Shown here: positions 11,863-22,051 of the stretch, in pieces | How positions within the stretch are numbered: the first letter of the stretch is position 1 | Layout of the letters: every line of letters begins with the position of its first letter | DNA from: Sclerurus mexicanus | Taxonomy: Eukaryota; Chordata; Aves; Passeriformes; Furnariidae | DNA length: 64,000 nt | Assembly: GCA_013396755.1 (NCBI GenBank) | Contig: VWZF01003331.1 | Coordinates: 65,617 to 129,616 of the forward strand | Direction of reading: 5' to 3' | The notes under the pieces: generated by a model | The model's input: only the letters and a program-made list of their open reading frames with translations | What the model was told of the DNA's origin: nothing | Databases searched by the model: none | Program-made: the position numbers and the translations under genes

Positions 11863-12524
11863 GCGCCCGCGCCATGTGATGGCGGCGCCGGGCGCTCAAT
11901 GGGCTTTCTGTGGCTCTTCTCTTGGCATTCACGCCGCACGCTCCCTCATTATTTCCCTTGTTAACTAAATGAACTGCATAATGTACTCTATTCTTGTCGA
12001 CCCCACCCACGCCGTAGCAGGCGGCCTCTCCCCTCCTCTCCCTTTCGCGGGGTTATTTTCTCATTCTCTCGCGATTTAATATTCTTTTCTTTCTCTTTAT
12101 CGCTCTCTTTCCCTTTCAGCCCAGCTTTCAGCCCGCTCCCCCTTGTTTATTTTGCCGGCTGCAGCCGCGGTCTTCGCCGGCGCCAGCTTCCCCTGCCAGC
12201 CCCCCGCGCCTTTCCCACCTGTGGCACCAGGTCGGCCCCCCAGCCCCGACGGCCTCTTTCTCTCTCTCTCTTCCCTGGCCTCCGGGATGCTTCTTACCCA
12301 CTACCGCGACAGCCGCCGTTCACTGTCCCATGTCTTTGTTCCCAGCCCGGTGCCGGGACCTGCCGCTTTATCGCTGTCGCCGCCGTCGGGCGAAACCCCC
12401 GGCCACAGAGATAAGCCCGGCGGTGCTCCATGGGCAGGGATATCCGCCAGGCCTCGGCGTGGGCGTGGGCGCCCGGGCACAGATAACGGGAGCGCCACAA
12501 GCATCGCGGCTGCACTGATGCGGG

Positions 12525-12533
12525 TATAAAAAA
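12525..12533 (+). promoter_or_regulatory. Plus-strand TATA-box candidate, divergent from GSX1
   Basis: TATAAAAAA in GC-rich surroundings about 660 bp upstream of the GSX1 TATA box, pointing the opposite way. A GGGCGTGGGCGCC GC box lies about 60 bp upstream on the same strand. It could drive a divergent non-coding transcript; no convincing open frame follows. Confidence 0.3.
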
Positions 12534-13018
12534 CCTGACACACAGATACGGCTCCGTGTCGGAGGCACCCGCGGCGGGCGCTTCAGCGGAGGGAGAAGAG
12601 GCGCTCGACACATTCCGCGTGTCTTTACACCTGGTCCCTCTGCCCGGTCTTAGCACCTGCCATCGATAACACCTGCCATCGCACCATCGCGCTCCACGTG
12701 CGGCGGCCACGGTCCCGGCCGCGACCAAACCACGCTAGCTCGACCCCGCATCGCCGCGCACGAGTGCGCCGGGGAGTCCCTGAGGCAGTGGGGACCGACA
12801 GGGAAGCGACTCGCTTCTCCCGAACGATGGGATTTAACTTAATACACTGCTGCGGTGTCTGGATGTCTTAGCACGGGGGTCTGCAACGCTCACGGCGGTC
12901 TCCAAAGCGAGGGCGCCTTCGCCAAAGCTAACGCGCACCGGCGCTGCCCCGCGCAGCGGCACCCGGCGTCGCACTCCCTGGAGCTTGTTGGTTTAGTAGG
13001 TGAATAAGGAATGCTAAC

Positions 13019-13039
13019 AAATAATAATAATAAATAAAT
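13019..13039. repeat. (AAT)n/(AAAT)n microsatellite
   Basis: AATAATAATAAT followed by AAATAAAT about 1.2 kb upstream of the GSX1 start. Confidence 0.8.
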
Positions 13040-13779
13040 CACTGGGGAGTATATTCGTCCCCGATTTTCCCGTTTAATATACGGAGAATAAAAAGGCAAA
13101 CGCATCCGCCGGCTCCTGTCAAAACGTGGGGAGATTGCTCGCTACAGTAACCTCCCCGCCTCGAAACTAAATGGACTTTATTAAAAGGGGGCGAAATAAA
13201 GCGAGAAGGGAAGTAAAAGCCTTGAAAGCAGGTGTCTCCGGCTGTGCAGGGGTTGTTGTGTCTGCGGTCATATTTCTCACTGAAATCCGAGGAAGTTTTG
13301 ACGAGATACTGTTGATGCCCGAGCCTGAAAATGTGCTGATGTACATAAATGAAAGGCGAAAATTACAGAGCGAACAAAACCAAATGTTAATAAAAATTCA
13401 GTCCCGCAATGATATTGAAGGGATTCCCAAGTGTCCTTCCCTAAAAGCGTTAATGGGGCTTGGGTTTTTTAATTTGTTTTATTTTTAAGGAAAAGGTATT
13501 TTAAAACATTTTCCGCAGGAGCTGGCGCCCGGGAAGGGGAATGTCTCCCGGCTGAGAAGTATTTCGCCACCGGGGGATAGTGGATTCAGCCTTATTCCGA
13601 GGGATTCCCGCTGCCCAGGGGCTGAACCCCTGGGCTCCGAGCCGCAGGGAGGCAAAGGGTTAACAGCTTCTGAATGCACACCAAGCCCAAAGCTACTGGG
13701 AAAGAATATCCAAAAAAATAACCAGTTTTTTTTTTCCAGCCGCTGGACCTTATTGAATGTCATTGAAGAAAGTTTTGAA

Positions 13780-14110
13780 TGCCAGATAAAGAGAGGCGAA
13801 TTAAAGTGTGTGACAGCAGAGGATAAGCAAACACAAAGAGAACTCTGTCACACTTTGGGCAAAATCCGTGGGCTTTTTACCAAGCCTCTTCGCTATGATT
13901 GAATTAAGTAATAGGAAAACATTTTCTTTCAGTTTAGAGCCATTAGACAAAAACTTCAAAGCGAATAACACTTTTTAATGTGCAGCCCAACAATGGAATC
14001 TGTTTTGTGCTGAAATGTTTAAATGGTTTGTTGTGCAACTGTGGGCTGAAATAACCTAGACTGCAGCAAAATAACATCCTTCAGGCCGTTTTATGAGCGT
14101 TTGAAACTAG
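13780..14110. promoter_or_regulatory. Candidate GSX1 upstream regulatory block
   Basis: A non-repetitive AT-balanced block between two GC-rich islands, about 2 kb upstream of GSX1. It contains an inverted repeat (13803-13816 with 13845-13856) and homeodomain-type cores such as GAATTAAGTAAT and CATTAGAC near 13900-13950. Motif content and position suggest a proximal enhancer. Conservation across species cannot be tested here. Confidence 0.3.
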
Positions 14111-14156
14111 CACAGATCTTTAATCCCGGCGCTTTAAACCAGCCCCCCTCTCTGTC

Positions 14157-14170
14157 TTTTTTTTTTTTTN
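14157..14170. repeat. Poly(T) tract ending in an ambiguous base
   Basis: Thirteen T followed by a single N at 14170, a homopolymer the assembly could not resolve. Confidence 0.9.
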
Positions 14171-14199
14171 TAATAGTGGAAATTCTCCTCGTATATTTA

Positions 14200-14720
14200 C
14201 TATCTCGAACCGATTGCCACTAAACGAAAACGGCACCGAGAGCGGGGTAAAGAGATCGGCCGGCGGGGTAGGCACAGCAGGCGGCTCGGAGGGCGCGGGG
14301 GGAGTCCCTGTCGGGGCTGTGGGGCCGCCCCCGCCAGGACCAGCCTCTGCTGCGTGGGGCGGGCAGCGCGGCTTGCCCCGGCCGCGCGGGGGGTCCTGTC
14401 GCGACAGGGTCCCCGGTGGCACCGGGAAGTACGGGAGCTCGGGCTCCGGAGGGAGAGAAACGCCGGGTGGTAATTGCTGCCCCCGCGCCCCGCAGTCGCT
14501 GTCACTCCCCCCCAGAGAAGGGGATAAGGGAGAGCGAGGCATGAGGGTGCGCATCAGCTGGGGGACCCTCAGGGAGGGGAGCGTCAGGAGTCATTGTGGG
14601 GGATGAAGGAGAGGGAGGGCAACAGCGTTAACACTGCGTGAGCCGTGTCTTCCTCCTCGGGGGCTGGGTGGCCTACACCACCGCTGCCTGCGAGGGGAGA
14701 AGGTGTCACACTGCCGCTGC
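14200..14720. promoter_or_regulatory. Second CpG-rich island upstream of GSX1
   Basis: A separate CpG-dense block about 2.4 kb upstream of the GSX1 TATA box, set off on both sides by AT-richer DNA. Open frames of 100-144 codons on both strands follow from composition. No TATA box, splice site set or known coding motif was found. It may be a satellite CpG island of the GSX1 domain. Confidence 0.5.
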
Positions 14721-15252
14721 CTGGGGGTGACTGTGTGGACATCGGCTGAAAAGAGCTCCCTCAACATTCTGAGGGACCAGCCGTCATTGCCTTTTGTGAT
14801 GAGGGCCTCTCTCTCTGGGACGGTTGCTGTTACTCTCTGGGGGTGAGAGGTGACACACCATTAATTCCTAAGGAGAGTGTGGAGAGGTGCATTGGTCTGG
14901 AGAGAAGGGGAGATGAGAATGGACTCTAGCTGGGGTAGGATGGAGTCACTATTTCCAAAAAGACCATGTCCTTGTTAGCTGAGAAGGGCTAATGATTTCT
15001 GAGCCTTACCAAAATGTAAATCAAAGCCAATTCTGAACCACAAGCCACACGGCATGTGGTGGATTGTCCCAAGAATATGCCTTTTTACATTGGAAAACAC
15101 AGACAGGAGCAAGCCTATGAGATACCTGTACACCCCTTCAATTAGCTTGACCACAGAATGATTCTGAGTTTACTTGAATAACCAGAAATAGTGTTGTTGT
15201 TTTTTTTTTTNNNNNNNNNNNNNNNNNNTTTAAAAAAACTCGGTCTGTTGGT

Positions 15253-15303
<51 letters not shown>

Positions 15304-16177
15304 CTGTGCTTGCTTCATTGGTCTCTTGTTGTACAGGACTAACTGCATGAACAGATATCCAAAACATGTTATTTTTGTCTACTTACTCAAACCATGCTTT
15401 GTACAGAATGAATGTTTCCTGGGGGCTTATCTTGCACACTGGCACAATGGGGCCTGTGTGACCAGCGAGTTTGACAGTGTTTATTTCCACAGCATCTCAG
15501 AGGAGAGGTGGAGCAAGCTCTGTTCTGCTGATGGACCACCAAGATGAAGTGATGATGTCTGGTACTCTTTGAGACCAGCAGATGATGCTCGTGGAGTGCT
15601 TGTGCTATGTTCACATGAAGCTCTATTTGAAAACTTCTGTGTGTATTTATATATTTGGTCAAATACTAGAAGCATTTGTCACCCTCAAAGCCAGCGTTCA
15701 GGGAAGGGAAGGAGCCAATGAGAAGCACACAAATATTGAGTATCTTTAATAAACCTGTACCCAAACTTTTTATCACGAGCTCAGTGATCTACTTAGCACT
15801 GTCTGTGAGTACCAGTCAGAAGACAGGCCATATCACGTCAGACCAGAAGGCCATCTACAGCCATAACTTCTCTGCAGCAGTGACTGTAGTAGAAATCTAA
15901 GAAAGTCTATGGGAAAACAAGAAGTGTAGGGTGATCCTTCCATGGTTTACTACTGGCTGTCAGTGATCAGCAATAAAAGGGAGTCCAGAAACATCGACTG
16001 TATTTGTGTTTAATCTCAGTTTTTCTAAAATAAATGTTAAACCATAGGGTTAGGTTTTTTTCCTTTTCCCCCCCCCCATGAATTTGCAATAAGTTTTCCT
16101 TCATCTCCTGTCTTATCTATCAATTCCTTCCAAAGTTATAATTTAATGAACTTGGTAGCCTACCAACAATGGTTTTA
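14721..16177. other. Intergenic region, no gene recognised
   Basis: Apart from the poly(T)/N stretch, this holds only short unrelated open frames and no repeat I recognise. Confidence 0.55.
15201..15299. repeat. Poly(T) tracts flanking a sequence gap
   Basis: A T run (15201-15210) leads into 18 N (15211-15228). After a short unique stretch comes an uninterrupted run of 45 T (15255-15299). This is low-complexity sequence with an unresolved gap; the true length is unknown. Confidence 0.95.
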
Positions 16178-16484
16178 AAGGGGACTTAAAAAAAGAGGGA
16201 GAGACTATTTACAAGAGCAGATAGTGATAGGACAAAGAGTTTAAAATGAAAGAGGAGAGTCTTAGATTATATGTTAGAAAGAAATTCAGAGGGTAGCGAG
16301 ACACTAGAACAGATCACACAGAGAAGTTGTGGATGCTCCATCCCTGAAAGTGTTCAAGGCCAGGTTGAATGGGGCCCTGAGCAACCTGGTTTAGTGGGTG
16401 ATATCCCTGCCCATGGTGGCGGGAGCTGGAACTAAATGATATTTAAGGTTACTTCACACCTAAACCAGCCTGTGTTTCTATGAT
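16178..16484 (+). mobile_element. CR1 LINE, 3'-end fragment
   Basis: About 300 bp matching the 3' portion of avian CR1 elements in order: a GGGACTTA-AAAGAGGGAGAGACT start, AGATAGTGATAGGACAAAG, GAAATTC, GAAGTTGTGGATGC, TGTTCAAGGCCAGGTTGAATGGGGCC, and ending TGTTTCTATGATCC. It is 5'-truncated and diverged, with no intact coding frame. Confidence 0.88.
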
Positions 16485-19420
16485 CCAGCCCTGCCACATT
16501 TCCGTCATGGTTCATTCAGTTTCATCTAGTTTCCATCACAAGCTATCAAGGAAATAGCTCATCTTGCCAGTAAAACCTGTCCCATAGGAGGATCAAATCA
16601 AAGCTGCTTTTTCCAGGATCTTTTATTTTTTTTTCCTATGATCATTTTTCACAGTAGATATCGAGGGTTGAGATTTGCCATTTAAATCTTCTTCAGTCCC
16701 ATTGCTTGCTAACAGTGTTAGTCTAAAAGGGAGTCCTGTACTCATCTTCTAAGAAGAAAATTTGCTGTTCTGCTTCTCTTCCTTGATTTGACCTTTCACC
16801 GAGGAGGAGGTGTCAAAGAAGCAGCTGGACAGAAATGGTGAAAAAGTTAACAGGAAAAGTAGGAATATGTAAAAATAAATAACGTAAAATAACCTTTTGC
16901 TTTTATAGAGGGACCACATTTCAATTTGCTGGTAACCTTATAAGAAAAAAGTCCACACAGGATGGAGAAGCGCTTGAGAATAATGAAGACAAGGAATTGC
17001 AAAAAAGGACCTGGATATTAGTTCTGTAGATATGGTTAAATTATGAAATTAGAGATATAGTCCTTCAACCTCAGAATCCATCCTATTTCCCATCTTTTTT
17101 TTTAACTATTGTCTTCTCCTTTATCCAAATTTCTCACCTTTAAATATTGAGTCCTCTACAAACTGAAAGGTTTTAGGTTCTCTTTGAGAACATCCAAGGG
17201 AAAATTCTGTCATATTGTATGGTAATAAACCATATCATATCAGTTATTTATATGAAGCATTTGAACAGTTTTCTGTTGCTGATGTACTTGTTTTCAGTTT
17301 TAGTCACATTCATGTAGCAACCGTATTGATCTGAGGCAGGTGTACTTGAGGTTATGGGTACACTGATTTCAGTGCTGGCTTCTTGTGCCCATCCTGGCAG
17401 ATTTGGTGGGTTTTGCAGTGGTTGTGGTTATTGCTGAATGAGTCATCTGGTTAGTGCATTGTGATGGAAGAGAGACAAAAAAAGGTCTATTAGATTCACT
17501 GTTAAAGATCTTGCTTCAACTTTTAAGTGAAGTTGTACAGGAAGCTGACAGAAAAAAAGGACTTTTCCCCTGCCATTTAAAAAAAGAATACCAAAGAGCT
17601 GAAAATGTTGGAGCCAATAAAGTCACTCAAGAACAAACTCCCAGATGGAGTTCCCCAACACACAAAGGCATTTCTGAGATGCTTTCGCAATGCTGCTATA
17701 CAGCTACATGCAGAAACGTACTCTGAGTATTGCCAACAGAGGAATATGGCGAATAGAGCAGGGTGTTTTGCTCTGGATCAAAGGCTGGTATATTGCACAT
17801 GGTGAGTAGCAAGGCTGTGAGAAAAGAAGGAGTCTGGCTTACCTGCTCCAGTATTTCCTGGCCGTTGCTGGTGGCATAGTGACAGAGCCTGAAGTTCCAG
17901 ATCAGAACTGTGTAGCTCAGTTCCTTCTTTGGTGTTGACAAATATATGTTCTTCAAGTGTTTATCACGCATGAAGGTGAAATGATTATTCTAAGTGTTTA
18001 TTCAGCTTGTGTAAAGCTGACCTCAACAAGGTATGTTAATTCCTTAAACTTGCCAGTCCTGTGGGCATACTGAGAAAAGGAACACTTTGAACTGGCAAAA
18101 TAATTTTCTTTTCATCACATTTTGAAGATTTAAAACCTCCTTTTGAACACAGTAGAGTATCCAGAACATATTAGGTCACATGTGTTTGTGTCTGCATGTC
18201 TGGACATTAACCAGCATAATACACTGTTAAATACAATTGACATATGTTTATAGGATGGGAGAGTACAGCCATGCATAGCCATATTGTGCCAATTTTTTAG
18301 AAATAGTTTCCTGGAAGTTGAATGCAGTCATTTGTTGATGTCCTTACATTTACATGGAAATCTTCCAGTTCATGCAGAGTATTTTTTAGGGACACAAAAC
18401 AACCACTGGTTAATAAAAACAACGTCAGGGATATCCAAGTCAGTATATGGCAAGCATATGTGTTGACACTGCAGTTTTTGTGTATTTCGAATGCAAGTAA
18501 AGCCTGTGAACTTCGTTCTTCTGCTTCTTTGTTTTTGTAAGTATGATGACCCAACACATACTAAGTTTGGATTTGTAGTTGTTTTAGTCTGTCCTGAATT
18601 GGTAACAGACCTGGGAATTTTCCTGCTCAAAATGTGAACATCACAAATCTGACTTCATGCCCTTTTACTGTTGGTTCCTCATGTTCCACATTTGGAGAGT
18701 GGTGTCAAAGACTCTCCTGCCCTGTGGCCCTGTGTACCTGATGTGTAGAATCCCAGTTGAGCTACCGCTGGAGATGCACATGAGCAAAGAAGCTCAAGGT
18801 ATCTCTTGAAAGAGCTTATTTCTCAGCTTTAGCCTAGTGCCCCCATCCTTCCTATTACAGGCTAAAGTGGTTCAGTTCATTATGCTTCAGCAACACTGTC
18901 TATCACATGGTCCCAAGCAGAGCTCTCCTATTTTTGGAAGACAGTCCACAGATGTGTGCTTTGATATAAAAAAGATTGTCCCAAAATATGGATCTTACGC
19001 CAGAGAAGTTCAAAAGGAAGGCAGTATACTCCAAAATACAAGGTGGATATCATGGACTTCTGGAATCCCATAGAGCTTGTCAGACCCTTGAACTTCAACT
19101 CTTGCAGTTTGTGTGAAATACTTAACCTATGAAAGCATAAATTTATGACCATATAAATGTTTATTGGCAGTCATTCAAAATATTCTTTAACTCTGGTAAG
19201 AAACTAAATAATCTTAGTCTTTCTACTGTGGGTACATAAATTCTTCTCAGTGTGTTACCTTCCACTGTATCTGTTATAGAGATATAGAGAATGCACTGTT
19301 TTAAGAGGAGGGAGTCTACATAAGAGCTGGTCATTGTTGGCTCCCTTTGTAATCAATGGGGAGAAACATGTACCTGCATGGAGGCATTCATTTGATTTAT
19401 TTCAGAAATCCTTAAAGTTA

Positions 19421-19450
19421 CAAAACAAACAAACAAACAAACAAACAAAA
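19421..19450. repeat. (CAAA)n microsatellite
   Basis: About seven CAAA/CAAAA units followed by an A-rich tail. Confidence 0.92.
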
Positions 19451-22023
19451 AAGCAAAAATAAAAACCCCACCAAAAATGCCTACTTGATGAATAAAGAAT
19501 CCCAAAATGCCTAACTGCCTAACTCATGCCTGTGCCCAGTTGAAGCCCAGTCATGCTCTCTCTCTGTACTGTTCTGCCTCAGCGTTGCCTTTTCTCACAG
19601 ATGGAAGCTGCAACTCTTTGAAGCATGGACTCTTCATGATCCATGGAGTTGCACAGTGTGGGCTTTGTGGAGCCCTCTGCTCCCACTTTTGACTTTTATG
19701 TATAACTCATTGCTTTTCTGACACTTCTTGAAGCTTTTATAGGTGAGGTCAGAGCCTTTTAACTCCACTCCTGTCTAGAGTATGAAAACTACTTAGAACC
19801 CCGTGTGGGTTTGGTGTCCCTGTCCTGGGATACCAAGATAATCCATTAGATTTTAGTCAGAAATTCCTCTTTCCTCTGTATTTTCTAACTTTTACCCCAG
19901 TTTTTCAACTTTACTCCTTCTTTGGATGCTTTTGGTACTTTTCCTTCTCTTCTTCAGTGTCTGTAATTTTCTCCATTGCCATCTTTCCTTGCTGTCTCTC
20001 TTCTCCTCTTTAGCCAGATCACTATCGCAGTAAATGGAACAAAACTTCTAATAGTTTTTCATCCAGAAGCGTGAGAGGAAAAGTTTAAGTCTGAAATCTT
20101 CCAATTATCACCTCCAAAAGATAAAACTAGGAGGGTTGATAATGTCTTCCCCAAATTTTTCAGATTGCTGATGCAGGGCTAGGGATGAGGGCAGGGGCGG
20201 GGGGAGGGGAATAAAGACTATACCACAAAAGGACAGTATTTTGTCTACTGCATATTGGGAGACTCTACTATCTTGGCCACAGACACATAAAAATAAATGA
20301 TAAGCTAATGCTGCCATAAACAACAGGCTGGAGGAAAAGCAATGTTGCAATCAGGAAAGATGAGAAGATAAATTTCGGAAACTTCTACATATGGCAGGAG
20401 ATTAATTGTGCCCAGAGGTGAATAAATACTTAGACCCAACCTACAGCACCAAATGAAAAAGCTCAGCAATTGCACAAATTGTCCCTTGAATTGAAATAAT
20501 TTCCTTCATGGTTAAAAAGAGCTGGAAAGGCACTGGAAGAGGGGTAGGTATGAGAATGCTCCAAACCCAGGCTGTCTTTTTGCATGTACACTTAATGTAC
20601 ACACACACCAGCGCCTAGAACATCTTCTTTGCTAGGTAATACCCTGGCCAAATTGCTTAAGGAAAAGCCGAGAGACTCTCTGCAGGAGGAACATCATTAT
20701 TACAGCAATGTCTGAAGGGTGAAACTATGTCCAATACATATCCTTCAGCTGTTTTGTAATTAAAATAGCCACAGATTTGGCTTGATCCACCAGAGAAAGC
20801 AAGGTCACATAAAGGAGTTTAAATATCTGCTCACCAGTGTTGGCATGATATAGGTACCTCTTCCGCAGCCACCTCTGTGTCTGGCAGAAGGCATGCAGTG
20901 CAGAGCTCTCTCTGCAGCCTTTGTGCCACCCACAAAGACTCCTCAGCACTGACAAAGGGCAGAGCAAGGAAAAGTGGCACTAACCCTTCTACTTTCATTT
21001 TCAGTTTTATCCCCTTTGACAGATGAGCTGTCCTACACCGGGAGAAAAACAGATTGAAGTGTGCCTGCCATGAGTTTCCATCACACTTGTCCTGTGGATG
21101 CTCTCTGTCTTTCATTTAAGCAAATCCCTTCTTTTCCAGCAGTGTAATTAACCTAATATCAGGAAAGTTCTTCCTCTGTTCAGAAGGGGTGGGAGATTTT
21201 TTGCCACTGGTGGTCTCAAAACTACATCTTCCCCTTTGGAGCTGAGGCAGTGAAGGAAGGCTCCTGAGCCCAATTTGCTTTGCTGTTCTAGGCAGGATTC
21301 TAAAGCATCTCAGTATAGGAAGCGCCTCTCTCTTAAGGAAGGGCAACAGCACTTCGGAGGAGGCAGTGATGAGCCTTGATCTTCCTGGCTTCCTCCTTCA
21401 GTACTGCAGTCATTTTGGTAGCTGTAGCCCATAAGTATTGCCCTTACTGTCATCCCCTTTATGAAGTTGCAGTGCCCTCTCTTTGCCCAGGGTATTTGCC
21501 TGGGCAGATCTCTTTTCAGGTACCACCTTTTTCACCAGCTGGTCCATCTGTGCTTTGGTCAGAGTGCTGTCTTTGGCTTACAGATGCTCAGTTTGTCTCA
21601 GCAGAGATAACCAAATCATTTGCAGCACTGAGTGCTCCCACAGAGAGAAAGCCATATAACAGCTCTCCCTTATTTTAAACATTTTGGAAGAGTGATTTTT
21701 AGATTTCATTACTAACCATTTTGTTAGCACACACTTTTTGGCTTCACTGTGGTACTTACCATGAAAACTTACCTTAATATACAGGATTAGCAGAACTTCA
21801 TGAAGTACAGCTGTTCAGCATCCCACGAGGTACAGTGCACAGCATTTATCATTTTTCATGCAGAGACACATATACAGAGGCAGACAGTGAATGCAAATAT
21901 GTGTCTCTCCCAAGGCAGCAGAGCTGCAGAACATTTTTTGCAATCTAAATTAGATCTAAATCTAAAATACCTTTCAGACATATCATCCCATGTAAAGCCT
22001 GCCCAGAAGTAGGCTGAATACCC

Positions 22024-22051
22024 TGTATTAGCAGTGAGGGCTGCTAATACA
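22024..22051. repeat. Perfect 11-bp inverted repeat with 6-nt loop
   Basis: TGTATTAGCAG (22024-22034), loop TGAGGG, CTGCTAATACA (22041-22051). The arms are perfectly complementary and would form a stable small hairpin on either strand. No transposon or RNA gene is recognised around it. Confidence 0.85.

Larger units (their letters stand above)
11780..12800. promoter_or_regulatory. GSX1 promoter CpG island and upstream flank
   Basis: CpG-rich sequence surrounds the GSX1 start and continues about 1 kb upstream. An AT-rich island inside it at about 11935-12000 (CTCATTATTTCCC, TAACTAAATGAACTGCATAATG on the plus strand) carries TAAT/ATTA cores and may be a promoter-proximal homeodomain-responsive element. 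A pyrimidine-rich stretch (about 12060-12280) and GC boxes (GGGCGTGGGC near 12460) follow. Boundaries are by eye. Confidence 0.65.

Noticed and set aside
11387..12010. A 207-codon minus-strand frame starting upstream of GSX1
   Set aside because: It starts upstream of the TATA box and reads GSX1 exon 1 in another frame, giving Ala/Arg/Pro-rich sequence.
13171..13488. A 105-codon plus-strand frame upstream of GSX1
   Set aside because: Its Lys/Arg-rich start and hydrophobic patch resemble no known protein, and no promoter or splice site supports it. A transcript from the divergent TATA candidate would cross it, so it is only not supported, not excluded.
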